From Akebia trifoliata (Eukaryota > Streptophyta > Magnoliopsida > Ranunculales > Lardizabalaceae): a stretch of DNA of 64,000 nt. Under the pieces are notes generated by a model. The model saw only the letters and a program-made list of their open reading frames with translations, had not been told where the DNA came from and made no database searches. Below are positions 22,380 through 34,187 of this stretch, in pieces; within the stretch, counting starts at the first letter, position 1, and each line of letters opens with the position of its first letter. A program made the position numbers and the translations under genes. The stretch is from assembly GCA_017979445.1 (NCBI GenBank), contig CM030708.1, positions 32,926,721 to 32,990,720 on the forward strand, in the 5' to 3' direction.

Positions 22380-24398
22380 CTAAGGATGGTTTAACTTTAT
22401 TGGATTACCGCGTCAGCAATCCAAGACGACTGACTGCCCTTTAAATTTCATCCAAAACTCAGAATAAATAAAAAAAATTCAAATTTTTTTTTTTTTTTTT
22501 GTTTTAGTTTGATCCAAGGTTTTTCTAAGTGTGGACGGATACCGAACTTTCACCTAACTCTCAAACTTAAAACTAAAATTCCAACGCGAAATAATTTTTT
22601 TGGAATTTTTTTTTTTTTTTTTTAAAGTTCATATACTTTTGTCCTTTTAAAACTAACACTGTGTTTAGATAGAGTTGCTTGACGACTTCTCTTCTTACGA
22701 GAAGCTAGTAAACGTTTAAATAGATTTTTACTCTTGCATAGAAAGATTAAACTTCTACTCTTGAACAAAGAGATGCATCCACACAGGGCCTAAATCTCCT
22801 TAAGGTCGTAAGAAGACCCATAGCTCCCTCTAAGCTGGTTATTCAAAGGCCTCACGACTAAGACGGGCATACTCTTGTCGCTACACCTCACCATCAAGCC
22901 ACACACTCCTCCTAGTTGGATTCTTATCTCATTTGATGAATGGATATTTGTATGATCATTGACTTATGTAGAGTATCAAATAGTTATCATATTTAATCGA
23001 AACCAAACTCAAATTGGAATAAAAATTCTTGATTTTGGATCCCTACTTGTTGGAATCATTTATAATCAAATCGATTGACAATTAGAATTGATAAAACTTG
23101 ATCCAAATTGTGAACCATAACTATTTAAGGAGATTTCATTAATTTGAGAATCCAAGCCTATAGGAACCAACCCATTAATGCCCCTTGGTTTAGGTTGTAC
23201 TTGAAACCACATTACACTAAGTCATTATCGATCATCATTCGAAGCAAATTTGATAAGTTTCGCTAAATTTGAAAGAAAGAAAGAAATTATTGTCACGATT
23301 ATAATTTGACCTTCTACCCATCATGGGATCATTGAATCGATTCCAAGACAATCCATGAATTTTTTATTATTATTTTAGATTAAGGTATCTGAGTCTCTTA
23401 AAGTACTGAACTAATCTTCTTCAGGACACATGCAATTCTCTCCCACATGGGACTTGAATTGCTATTTTTACATAGTCAAAATAGTACTCTGAAGTCCCAA
23501 AATATAAAAGGAAAATGGATATTCTTTGTTATTAATTTATAGAGTTGCTATTGCCACACCAATTCCCATGTAAATCGCCAAAGAATTTGCACACAGTTGG
23601 TGTGGCATTAGTAAAAGTTGGTGTGGCAATAGTAGCACTCTTAATTTAGCCTTGGCGAACAAGTTTAGAGCTGGCATCAGATCTAGCTTAAGGCATTGAA
23701 CAATAGGATCTAAGTAATCACATAAAACTTCAAAATTCAAATAAGATTAGAAGACAAATTGAGCTCTAGAGATAAAACTTGTTCTGCAAGTCAAATATGT
23801 CGACTACAGGCCCCAAAGTCTTAAATAATCAAAAGAAGCCAAAAAAAATTTATTCAACTTTCTCACAAAAGACTAAAAAGAACAAAACTGAGTTCTCAGT
23901 CAAAAAGAAGATTAATTAACTTGATCACCAAGACATATAAACTATTTGTAGTTTATACTAATCTGATGCTCAATTTCTTTGTTTCGGATTTTATTATGCA
24001 TAAAGATGGATAAATTTCCATTTTTTATGTCCACTACCAACAAAGAAGAAATTACTTGATCTCAACGGCTGAGATTGAGGTACATACATGATCTTTCGAT
24101 TAAGGAACAAGGATACATTCTTTCAAAGAGAGATACTAAAGTTGACAACTTTTGGAGTTTTTCTGGTCTTCATCATATCATATCGATTTTCAATTTACTT
24201 ATTCACATTTTTATGGGTACATTTCAAAGCACTTTACCATAAAATTAAGCAATTTTATCTAAAGTTACACGTGTATTAACAAAATTTGAAGACACATTGT
24301 CCAACAATGGAGGCACCCAATGTGCACATGATTCACATCTATTTATGCAAGAAGTAAAGAACAAGCTAAGGAAAAGAATTTACAAAGAATGGATGATT
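22380..24398. other. Spacer between PhzF copy 2 and the TVP38 gene
   Basis: AT-rich and colinear with unit 1. It should contain the 3' untranslated region of TVP38 near its right end. Poly-T runs occur at about 22485-22500 and 22606-22622. No gene is seen. Confidence 0.55.
23542..23634. repeat. Small stem-loop repeat, unit 2 copy
   Basis: Arms gttgctattgccacaccaa and ttggtgtggcaatagtagc are nearly perfect inverted copies. Counterpart of 13170-13262. Confidence 0.6.
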
Positions 24399-27300
24399 TT
24401 ACTTTTCATGATTGTCTCCAGAAGGATCTATCTTGATTATAAGAGGTTGACGGAGATCAGCGGGTGGGCCAGCTACAATAGGTAACTGTGGTGAGGCCAA
24501 CACACCCTCAATATCTGCATTTTCAGCGAGTGCTTTTTCCAAGGATTCTTTTGCGACTTTAGTAATGCACACCATCAAAACACCTACAACGAGAAGGGAA
24601 AAAATAAACATAATTCAAATATTTCCAAACTAAAATTGCTAGCATTTGGTGGTTTCTGTGTCTTTGTTGTTGAATGTTGTTTGATTTTTATTTTCTTCTT
24701 CTATAGTAGATCTTCTCGACTTCCTTTTTTTTTTTTTTTAAATAATAAATCTAATATTCATATTCATGAGAGTAATACGATCTATGTATTGAGATTTGAC
24801 ATATGATCTATGAAGAAAGAGAAAGGACCAAACTGCATATCAAGTGTACTTACCAGATATCACAAGCCCCAATATAATAACCACCTGTATTTGCAATAGG
24901 AGAAAATGTTAGAATAAAACATGGCAAGTAGTAGGCAAAGCACATAGAAGGGCCTAGTCTTGATTCAAAAACTAGTATAAATGCCATAAGGGTAATTTCA
25001 TGAACAGGATATGCAACCTCAAGAATCCAATCGTACTCTTAAGAGGTTACCAAGATACATCAAGCTATCATTTGCACGAAGAAGTTTACATTCCATTGCC
25101 AATCATTTTATGAGTATTTATGGATGTTATATTTGTGTTGACAAATTATATGAGAACAATAAGAAACAGACAGCATGGCTTACCCAACGAGATGTTGAAA
25201 CCTCATTCCAACCATGTGTTACGTCAGAAAGATCCTTGAGAGTTGTTCCCACATAGACTAGTGCAAGTGTTATTGGCTGTAATGGGAAGGAAACTAGCTA
25301 CATCATTATCTCATAGAAACAAATCAATTAAGAAATTATCAATGGATACGAAAAAAAATACATGAAATTTTTTCTTATATTATAGCGTGGCCTAGTTATT
25401 AAATATCAAAGCAAATTTGCATCCTCAATGAAGCAAAAGAATCGAGAACAGCCATTTCCTAAGATTTAATACACATAGTACGCACATATGACCTAGAGAA
25501 CATTCTTCAGCAACGGAACTCCATTCACAAATTTAAATCCATAACTTGGCCGACTTACTGGCTTGGAGTCGCAAATGGATAAAAGAAAATTGAAAGTTGA
25601 AAGTTCATATAAATGATGAAGGAGGATCATGATTTGTCAGGTGTTTTGGACGGTACTTAGTTTGACAGATTAAGGAGGAATATTGTTTCTTTTTCTTTTC
25701 CGTTTTTTTTCTTAGTTGGTGGGAATATTGTTCTGTGAGGGGTGTCGCTCATATTTTTCTTAGAGACACAGAAGCCTTAGAATTTTAACTACCACACCAC
25801 AGTGTCCACGTACAGAGATCAGGAACACTATCAAACAAGTCCATTTATGCAGATATAGGAACCTAACTCTGCATATCTACTAAATGGTAGCAGATTTTTA
25901 GCTATTTAATAGATCTACTAGGCATCCCATCAACTAAAATATGAAGTTAAAAGAAAACCTAAAATGAGTTTTTTGTTAGTGATACAAAAAGAAAAAATGC
26001 TAGGATGGAATTCTCCACATTTTGTTCATAAAAGATTACCAATTGATCGGTCTAAGAATGTATACCCGTTGAATAGGCATGGGGAATTATTGAAATGAAC
26101 AAATATATTATCTATTTGACAAATTACTAAGATTATATAGCATGCAAATTTTTTTTTTTTTTTTTTTTATAGGTATAGATCATGAATAATCAGCCGGTCA
26201 CAGATAACCATTAGAAGTAGACCAAGTCAAAATTACGGTATACCATCATTCCCATCCAGGAGGCCAGCATGTACTCTCCTATGCCAACAGGAGTCACAGA
26301 CAGGAGGTAATTCAACATGTTGAATGGAAGTAGAGGTACAAGACGAAGAAGCAAGACAATCTGTGGAATGAAGAAATATAATATATTAGAAAAATTACGG
26401 TGGAGGATACATTTACTTATTTTTCACTGAGAATACAATAAATAAAGGGGAACAACTCAAGTGTGAAGCTTGCAACAGCAGTGATCAAATAGATTTCTCT
26501 AGTCCAGTTAGGAATAGTACTGATCCATTTTGTTATCATGGGTTCAACATGTGACTATGACATGGTGTCTTGGAGTGTCCTGGTACATAGGCTATACAAG
26601 CAATGACTACCGTACGCAGTAGTTCAGGGGCAAAAAATGGATTTTCACAAATTCATTGTTTATGGACATACATTACTATTTGTATGTTGGAGCTGTAACT
26701 GGTGGTGAGACATTTATAAATAAATAAATAATTGGTGGTGAGATTGGGGCTTCTCGTTACAACAGGTTTAAAACAGGAAGAAGCTCTAAGTCTGCACCTT
26801 TTCCCCAAGTTATGGATGAATTCATCATCATCATCCATGCCTTATCCCAAAATCAGTCTCCCTTACATCCCAGGAATCGGCTAGAATCAGCAACTTTGGA
26901 AATCATGTAGAGATTGACATATGCTTGAGAGAGAGCAAAAGCTATGTTAAGGAAGTTCATGTGTAGGATTCAAACCTTAAAACCAGATCTCTGAATTGCA
27001 ATCGCAACTGCCTGAAACCGTGGATAATCCTTTAACTTGGAAATGACATATGACCTCCCAATCTGCATTGAAATAACAAAAACAAGACACATAACTTAAA
27101 ACCATTTGAGTCAAAATGAATTCAAGGAAAACAAAGAAAGAAAAAAAAAAATGAAGCTTGAATGAGAAAATTAGAGAGAAAAAGTATCCAAAGACACAAT
27201 CATGTGTATAAAATTAAAAAGAAGTGGGCCAACTAACTCTATGACCCAGGTACAGAACAAGAACGGATTACTGTTTAAGTGGGTATGTATATAATGGCAG

Positions 27301-30300
27301 ACATCCCAAACAGAAATGCTAATAAACATATGCGTTGTTATTTTATGCACAATACATTAGAAAATCAAAGAAGTATGCGTAAAAGAGAAGTACAAATAAA
27401 GTTGTAACTTGTAAGCATCTACAGGTTTTAGAACATTACCGTTCTGCCAAGAAGAAATGCAGCTGTTGCACCAATAGTAGCACCAATTGAATCAGCAACA
27501 AAGCCCACAGGCAAACCAAAAAGATAGCCACCTCCAAGCTGGAACATTGACAACAGTTAGCACATGAAGTTGCACTTATGACTGACTCATAGAAGAAAAA
27601 AAAAAAAGCATAATCTAGCTATCATTCTCAAATAATTCATTTATTGGAAATGATAAGGTATAACTGGGCACTACAATAAATTAGAAGGGAAAGAAAAATG
27701 AAAGTAATACAAGGGAAATAAAGGAAAGCCAAACATACCTTACAAGGACAATAAAAATGGGAAGTATATTAAGGTATACCCAACAATCCACCATGCTGGC
27801 CAACTCTGACTACTAATGATACTGATATTAATGATATTGGTATTTTCCTCGGAGCATTGTCTTTTTTCAGGTTGCCAGGTTGTTGGAAGAAACCCTCAAC
27901 CTACCAGCATGCATGACTTTTCTCATTTTATTGATGCATATCCATTAATATTAAGGCAGAGGAACTGCAGAAATTTTGGTTTTTGTTAATACTAGTTTTA
28001 TAAATCTGAGGGCCTTGTAAGTGGGGGTGATCTTTGATCAGAAACTTTTCCATAAGTGCTTCAAGAGGTTGCATCCAAGATTCACCAAACCATTTGAATG
28101 CATATATTAAGATAAAAAATTAAATTAAATTGTTAACTTATATTATAATTAGGTTCCCTTTCCTGCTTCATTCTTGTCCTTTTCTTGCAAGTAATGCATT
28201 ATTATCTAATTATATTTATTTTCCTTCAACACATCCTAGTTTATTAAGACACAAGAAAAATAAAAGATTCGATGGCCCTGCCATCTTAGATATAGTTTAC
28301 AGAGCATCAGCAGGCAACAAACAATGTTCAACATCTATTTTGAAATTTGTATGTGTTTGGAAGTAAATGAGTTGCACTTAATCCACAATTCTTTTGTAGC
28401 AAAAATCCATAGTAAACTAATGCAAAAGAAGATAGTAACCTTTGAGTGGGACTTCACATTTACAAACTTGAATACAAGAAACAGAAACTTAGAATGAAAA
28501 ACGAATATCTTACATGACAAATCAGCAAAAGCAAGGATTATTGAAAAGATAGCATAAATTTCCGTACATATCACAAGAACCGCAGATGGGTCATGAAAAG
28601 ATTAACACAAGACCAAAAATAGCTTGATTGTCTCACACTATCAGAAGAAGGGATTCAATGCTTACAGTGAGTATCGAAGCTGGGACTGCCAGAATTGTCA
28701 AAGGGATATAAGCAACAGCCCTGCACCAGTTCCCAAAAAAATTAGTTAAGAGGTACAAAGTATAAATATTTTAGACATCAGGAAATAATGAAGTGACCAA
28801 CCTTCCTACACTCTGTAAATTTTTTATCTAAGAATCATAAGAGAGAAAATAAAAAAAATAGATAAATTAGCAAATTAATTTACACCAATAGGGCATGGAA
28901 CCACTAGCCATACTTTTAATCATAGTTTTGCACATATATGTGTTCTATCCAATCTTTGTCACTAAAAAAAATAACCTTCAATAGGCAAAAGATATATAAA
29001 ATAAATCATGAAGATGGAAGCCTTTTTTCCCCACTCCAATAATCAATTTATTAGGGCTTAAAATGGGTCGGATACGGGCCAGATATGAGTGTCCATATCC
29101 ATATCCGAATTTTTTATCCGGATCTGAATCCAACTCAGATCATACTAGCTAAAGACCATATCTGAACCATTTTACTTTTATTAAAACCATATCCAGATTC
29201 AATGTGACCAAATTTATTGATTTGGGTCGGTCGGGTTGGATAATGTCAAACTGTTTAAGATTGTTTTAAAAAAATTGTTAAAATATGACTGACTTGAACT
29301 CAAGACCTCTCCATTTTGAAGAGAGGCCTTGACTACTACACCCAACCATCAACCGTTGTTAGTTGATGAAAGATGACTTAAAAATATAATAATACATCTT
29401 GTAAAGTAATATATCATTCAGATCTTGGTCGATATAGGGATGGAACCATATCCGACCTGGATCCGACTGAGGTCAAGGGACATCAACCCATATCCAAACC
29501 ATATTTTGATTCGGATATACTTGATGAAACCAAACCCACTAAATTCGGATTTGGATCACTCGGATTTCAGATAAAATCCATACCATTTTAAACCCTACAA
29601 TTTATCTGTGAAATTTTCTACTTCCATGCATTATGTACGCTAATAAGGAAAAAAAAAGATGTATGGTCGAAATTAAGAGAAATGCATGTAAAATTACATA
29701 TTATTATTCAAAATTCATCCATTGATCAGGAGAAAAGATCTTCAGTTTCAGCAGACTTGAGCAAATGTAAGAGTATATGATTTACCAAACAAATAGGTAA
29801 GTAAATGTGTGTGTGTGTGTGTGAGTGTGTATGTTGGGGGGGGAGGGGGGACAATGTAAGCAAATCATGAACTTTTGTGAGAAAACCTCTGATAATATAT
29901 AGACGATTATCTTCAATCAAACTATTCCGACCATGAAAAGGAAAGCAAACACAATGAAACTACAAGCATTCAGGAGATTGAAAAACAAGTGTATATAGAT
30001 GGCATTGGAACATCAATAACTGAAGCCTAGAAGTAAATTTGTTTCCGTTAACTTACAACACAAGTGGACCCCAAGGCCCAAGGTCCTGCTTGATCCATAG
30101 CAAAAAATCCTTTAAAATCTGCAGAAAGAAGTTTCTTTTAATACACAAAGGTATGAAGCAAAAAAAAAAGAGAGCAAAGAGACTCCTATGATCTTCATAA
30201 GATAGAAGTGACAACAGTCAGCCATTTCTACAACTAAAAACAGAACTTTCAAGTATAATAGTTTACCAATGACAATAACCCAAAATAAAATAGACTCACT

Positions 30301-31758
30301 ACGACCAAATTATCAAAGCTAATGCAGCAATAATTTATTGGCCAAGTTTGGATTAAGAGTAGTGGAGAGAAGAGAAGAGAAACTCAATTTCTCTCTACCG
30401 TGTTTGGATTGACAAGAGAGAACTTGGGACAACTTTGGAATTTTAAAATATCTTAAAAGAGATCTAAGGGCAGAGTTGGAATTATAAAATATTTTAAAAG
30501 GTCTTCTCTCCATTTCTCTCCTACTCTCCACTTTTGGAACGAAAGAAAACTCACTTTTTTTTCTCTCCAATTCTTTTCTCTTCTCTCCCCACTTAACAAT
30601 CCAAACAAGAGAAATGGAGAGAAACTCATTTATTTTCTCTTCTCTTCTCTTCTCTCCATTTCTCTCAATCCAAACACATCATAAGAGTACAAGTAAACAA
30701 AAAGAAAGTGCAAAGTGAAAAAATACTATCCAATAATTCAGCAAGTGAGCATTCTGATGCGAGTAAATTTAAAAGGTCATTGATCCAAATCACCTATGAA
30801 AAGGCACTGAACTGAGGTTTAGCAGTGCTTATCACTCAGGACGGCCAGACTCCAGTTGTTGGTCACTGGGAGACATGCTAAGGGAGACCAAGCAAGTGGG
30901 AATAAGTTCTTCCAACTTCAGAGTTTGCCTATAAAAACTATGTGAATCGGACCGTTGGGAAGCCACCATTCGAAGTGATGTATGGGAAGAGCCTAAGGGG
31001 AGTTGTCAATTTGAGGCGAGCGAAGCTTAGTAGACAAGGCTCGCCCCTATCTCTAAAGGGGTAAACATGCAATAAATAGTGTATTTTTTTATTTTTTTTT
31101 TCGAATTCAAACTTTTAACATTCATAAGGAGCCTAACTTGAAAAGTGATCCCAATAAGCATTACGGCAAAGGAGTGTAATTTTATATAAAAGAATGCATT
31201 TTGTCTGTCGCATTCCATCTCAATACAACCTCTTTCTCGTATTTGGGCTCAGCAGACTCTTTATAAGAGATCCGAATTGAAAATAGGAAAAGCAAAAAGA
31301 AACCCATAATTCTATCCATCTTAGAACACAAAATCTAGTAAACTACCAATCAGTTTGAATGGTAAAACCTACAATTGAAAAAACCGAAATGCCAATTACC
31401 CATTATCCCAAATCCCAAAATTGCACGCAAAATCCTATAACCAGCCACCCAAACCAAGAATTATATTATAGAACATGCTAATACAATACCAACCCTAAAA
31501 CAAAAACTTTCACATTCAATCGATTGATTAAACATCCAAAATTCACATGTCAACACTTTTAGAAAAAAATAATAATAATAATTCAAATTATGAGGAATCC
31601 AACAACAGAAAAAAAATAAAAATGATAAGAAATTAAAGAAATAAATTGTAGAAATTAGAGACCTTTTCCATGGGGAGAGTGATGCAAGCGGTGGTAATGG
31701 CGATCAAAAGGAGCAAGAGGAGAGTAATCCTCAAGACAGAACCCCAAGTGACCGCCAT
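24399..31758 (-). CDS. TVP38/DedA (VTT-domain) family membrane protein, nine exons
   Basis: Exons are 31663-31758, 30057-30118, 28666-28720, 27440-27538, 26976-27062, 26244-26360, 25184-25276, 24854-24884 and 24399-24583. All have GT-AG ends and sum to 825 nt (274 aa plus TAA). The N-terminus MAVTWGSVLRITLLLLLLIA holds the first membrane segment. Then come GPWGPLVLAVAYIPLTILAV, the glycine-rich LGGGYLFGLPVGFVADSIGA, FLLGRTIGRSYVISKLKDYP, LRLVPLLPFNMLNYLLS and a last membrane segment VVIILGLVISGVLMV before a hydrophilic tail. This is the SNARE-associated Golgi/VTT domain found in TVP38, TMEM64 and bacterial DedA, a multi-pass endomembrane family linked to vesicle traffic and lipid handling; the plant role is not settled. 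An in-frame upstream ATG at 31839 exists; the start at 31758 is preferred from the family N-terminus. The last two exons lie in duplication unit 2. Confidence 0.93.
29052..29597. mobile_element. 546-bp hAT-type MITE in TVP38 intron 2, perfect 8-bp target duplication
   Basis: Left end TAGGGCTTAAAATGGGT and right end ACCATTTTAAACCCTA are inverted. They are flanked by caatttat at 29044-29051 and again at 29598-29605, a perfect 8-bp duplication as expected for hAT elements. The inside is rich in ggatat / tccgaa motifs. Confidence 0.88.
30346..30682. mobile_element. MITE with GTTTGGATTGAGAG ends in TVP38 intron 1
   Basis: Starts gtttggattaagagtagtgg and ends catttctctcaatccaaaca, with long purine/pyrimidine-rich inverted ends. 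A second copy is at 33219-33538 and an isolated end at 40352-40382. Confidence 0.65.
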
Positions 31759-32258
31759 TGATAGACTGCGACGCCAAGGCCTGCACTCCTCTTCTTCGTC
31801 CTCCGTTATTGCCTGCTTCAATGAAGATCGAGCCCTCAACCCTCCAAGATTTGCCAGATTTAGAACTCACCCCTTCCCCCACCCTAATATTTAGCAGAAC
31901 TTCTCTGTCTCTGCTAAAAGCCGCCAAATTTATCAGAGGTTCTGCAACAATTTCTCACAACTCTCTCTCTCTCTCTCTCTCTTTATTTCCTTTGTACAAA
32001 AGAGCCCTTCCACCAGAGACTTGGAACACACGGCTGTACAGGATCAAATTACATGCCATGTGGCACATTCTGATGCCCGCTTCAAGTGACCCAATGGATC
32101 AAGCCTCTTGTTACGGAAATTTTGGGGCTGGCTGTAAAATGTCAATGGATCGGATCGGGGTCGATTTGGTACCAATCCGATAAGGATCGATCAGGAACTG
32201 ATCCGATAAGTATCGGATCGGACTCTTAACGGATTAGGTTTTATCAGATCTAGTCATC

Positions 32259-32795
32259 TAGGGGTGTACAAAATTCCCAAAAACGTGCCTGAAATCAACC
32301 TGAACCTGACCCAGCTTGGTTCGGTTCGGTTACGATATATATGACCTAGAACCAGCCTGAATCATAACTGACCTGTAAAATACATTATACCCGTACCTAA
32401 TACTCATTTTCCGTTACTTGATGCCGTAAAATACTTAGATATTTAAGTTAAAAATATTTAAAAATGTCTTGTATAATTTGTATATACTCTATTTTTTATA
32501 AATTTTTGTAATGCAGTAAGATTTATATATTTATAAATTTGAACTTCAATTTGGATTTAAACTTTAAAATTAAATTAATATATATAAATAAATCAAATTT
32601 TAAATTTTAATATATGCCTAAACCCATACTTGTAAAATACTCGAAAATTTGAGTTAGGTAGTGTACGGGTATACCCTTTTGATCTTTACCCATATCCAAA
32701 AATTAATTAATGAGTCAGTTCCAATTTCATGTATACCTGACTAGTACTGGAAAAAATGGGTCCGGTTCAATTCTGGGTATGTGAATGTACACCCC
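32259..32795. mobile_element. hAT-like MITE, TAGGGGTGTAC ends
   Basis: Left end taggggtgtacaaaattccc and right end gaatgtacacccca are inverted over about 11 bases. It sits inside a larger gatcggatc-type repeat that continues on both sides (32140-32258 and 32796-33000), suggesting nesting. No clean target duplication could be assigned. Confidence 0.55.
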
Positions 32796-33218
32796 AAATC
32801 AGATCTCAATTGTAAGATCCAAACCCAATCCAATAACAATCAAATTGGATCAGATCAGATTTGATGTCCAAAACCAAAATTATCATCATAAATTTAATTA
32901 AATATATAATATAATATATATACTTTTTAACATATAATCATATGGGATACTTATTAGAATCTAAATCATTGATCCATACCCGAAGTTATCAGATCAAATT
33001 TCAAGTCTGACCCAACCCATTAATGCTGAGGTTTGGGGGAGTATTTGAGATACCCCTGTACCAAACTCATGACATACCCTTTGACTTGGGTCATAAATAA
33101 GAATAAAAAATAATGATTCAAATGCCCATCACCTTCAACCTCAAACCCAGAAGTCCGTTTTCTTCAGACTCTTCCAAGATTCATGGAAACTTCTCTAAAA
33201 TTCTTATCTTACTCCCTA

Positions 33219-33538
33219 TTTTTGGATTGAGAGAAGTGGAGAGAAGAGAAATTCAATTTCTCTCCACTACGTTTGGAATGACTGAAGAAAACTTGGGACA
33301 AATTTGAAATTTTAAAATGTCTTAAAAGAGATTTAAGAACAAAGTTTAAATTATAAAATATTTTAAAAGGATTTCTCACCTCTTCTCCCCACCACTTTTG
33401 AAGAGAAAGAAAACTCACTGTTTTTTTCTCTCCTCTTCGCTCCAATTCTCGTCTCTCCCCTCTAAACAATTTAAGCACAAGAAATGGAGAGAGGCTCATT
33501 TATTTTCTCGTCTCCATTTCTCTCAATCTAAACACATA
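33219..33538. mobile_element. Second copy of the GTTTGGATTGAGAG MITE
   Basis: Starts tttttggattgagagaagtg and ends ccatttctctcaatctaaac. The inside (aaattttaaaatgtcttaaa) matches the copy at 30346-30682. Confidence 0.65.
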
Positions 33539-34187
33539 GTTAAAAGATTAAAAGATTTAGAAAAGAGAGAGAATCTTGAGAATGAAGATGATAGTTATGA
33601 GTTTTTAAGACAGATTTGAGAGACATTAGGGTTTCTAGATAGAGGTTGAAAACAGACCTTTTAGATCCTAGGATAAGTTGGGATGCAGTTGAGAGAAATT
33701 ACAACTGAAAAACAAGTAAATCAAAAATGACCTTTACAATTCCTTTGTTATTGCTGAAAATTTGAGAATGTCGACCAATATATTCCAAAAGATTAAGTAC
33801 AATAATGACATCTGATGACCCTTTAATTTGTTCTGGGCCGAATCCAAATAGTCCGACGTGCTCCGGAGGGTCCATGTTTACTGTGCACATACACATGGTA
33901 TTCAAACTCCATTAGTCAAGTAAAACCGTGGCTCATAATAGCAAGGATCCTCCACAACACATCAAATTGTGCTATTATGGCCTACATCTTCAGGAGTGAA
34001 GCAAGAGAAGAAAAAAAAACTTATTTACGTAAAGTAGCTCGCAATTCATACAACCTCTTTGATTAAAAACAAATTTAAAAAAAAATAATAATAATAATGA
34101 AGAATAAATGAAAGGAACATTAAAAATTATTATGGGGCTAACAAACAAAAAAAAGTACAAAAAAGAGGAACATAGCAGGAGGTTGCA

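Larger units (their letters stand above)
16254..24977. repeat. Segmental duplication, unit 2 (PhzF copy 2 plus TVP38 3' end)
   Basis: Colinear with 5862-14003. It starts at aaatgacataagatcatgac. Homology to unit 1 stops inside TVP38 intron 7 after cttgattcaaa (about 24977). This unit keeps TVP38 exons 8 and 9 joined to the rest of that gene, so it holds the ancestral right-hand arrangement. It has gained a CACTA element at 16616-16894. Confidence 0.9.
31759..34187. other. Spacer between the TVP38 and hydrolase genes, with nested MITEs
   Basis: The first part is the TVP38 upstream region, with a (CT)n run at about 31962-31982. Further right are gatcgg-rich repeats, a hAT-like element and a second GTTTGGATT-type MITE, listed separately. 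The open frame at 31758-32183 is a shadow of TVP38 exon 1 and its leader. Confidence 0.55.

Noticed and set aside
31758..32183. 141-residue plus-strand open frame
   Set aside because: It is antisense to TVP38 exon 1 and its leader, contains low-complexity ser/leu repeats from a CT run, and resembles no family.
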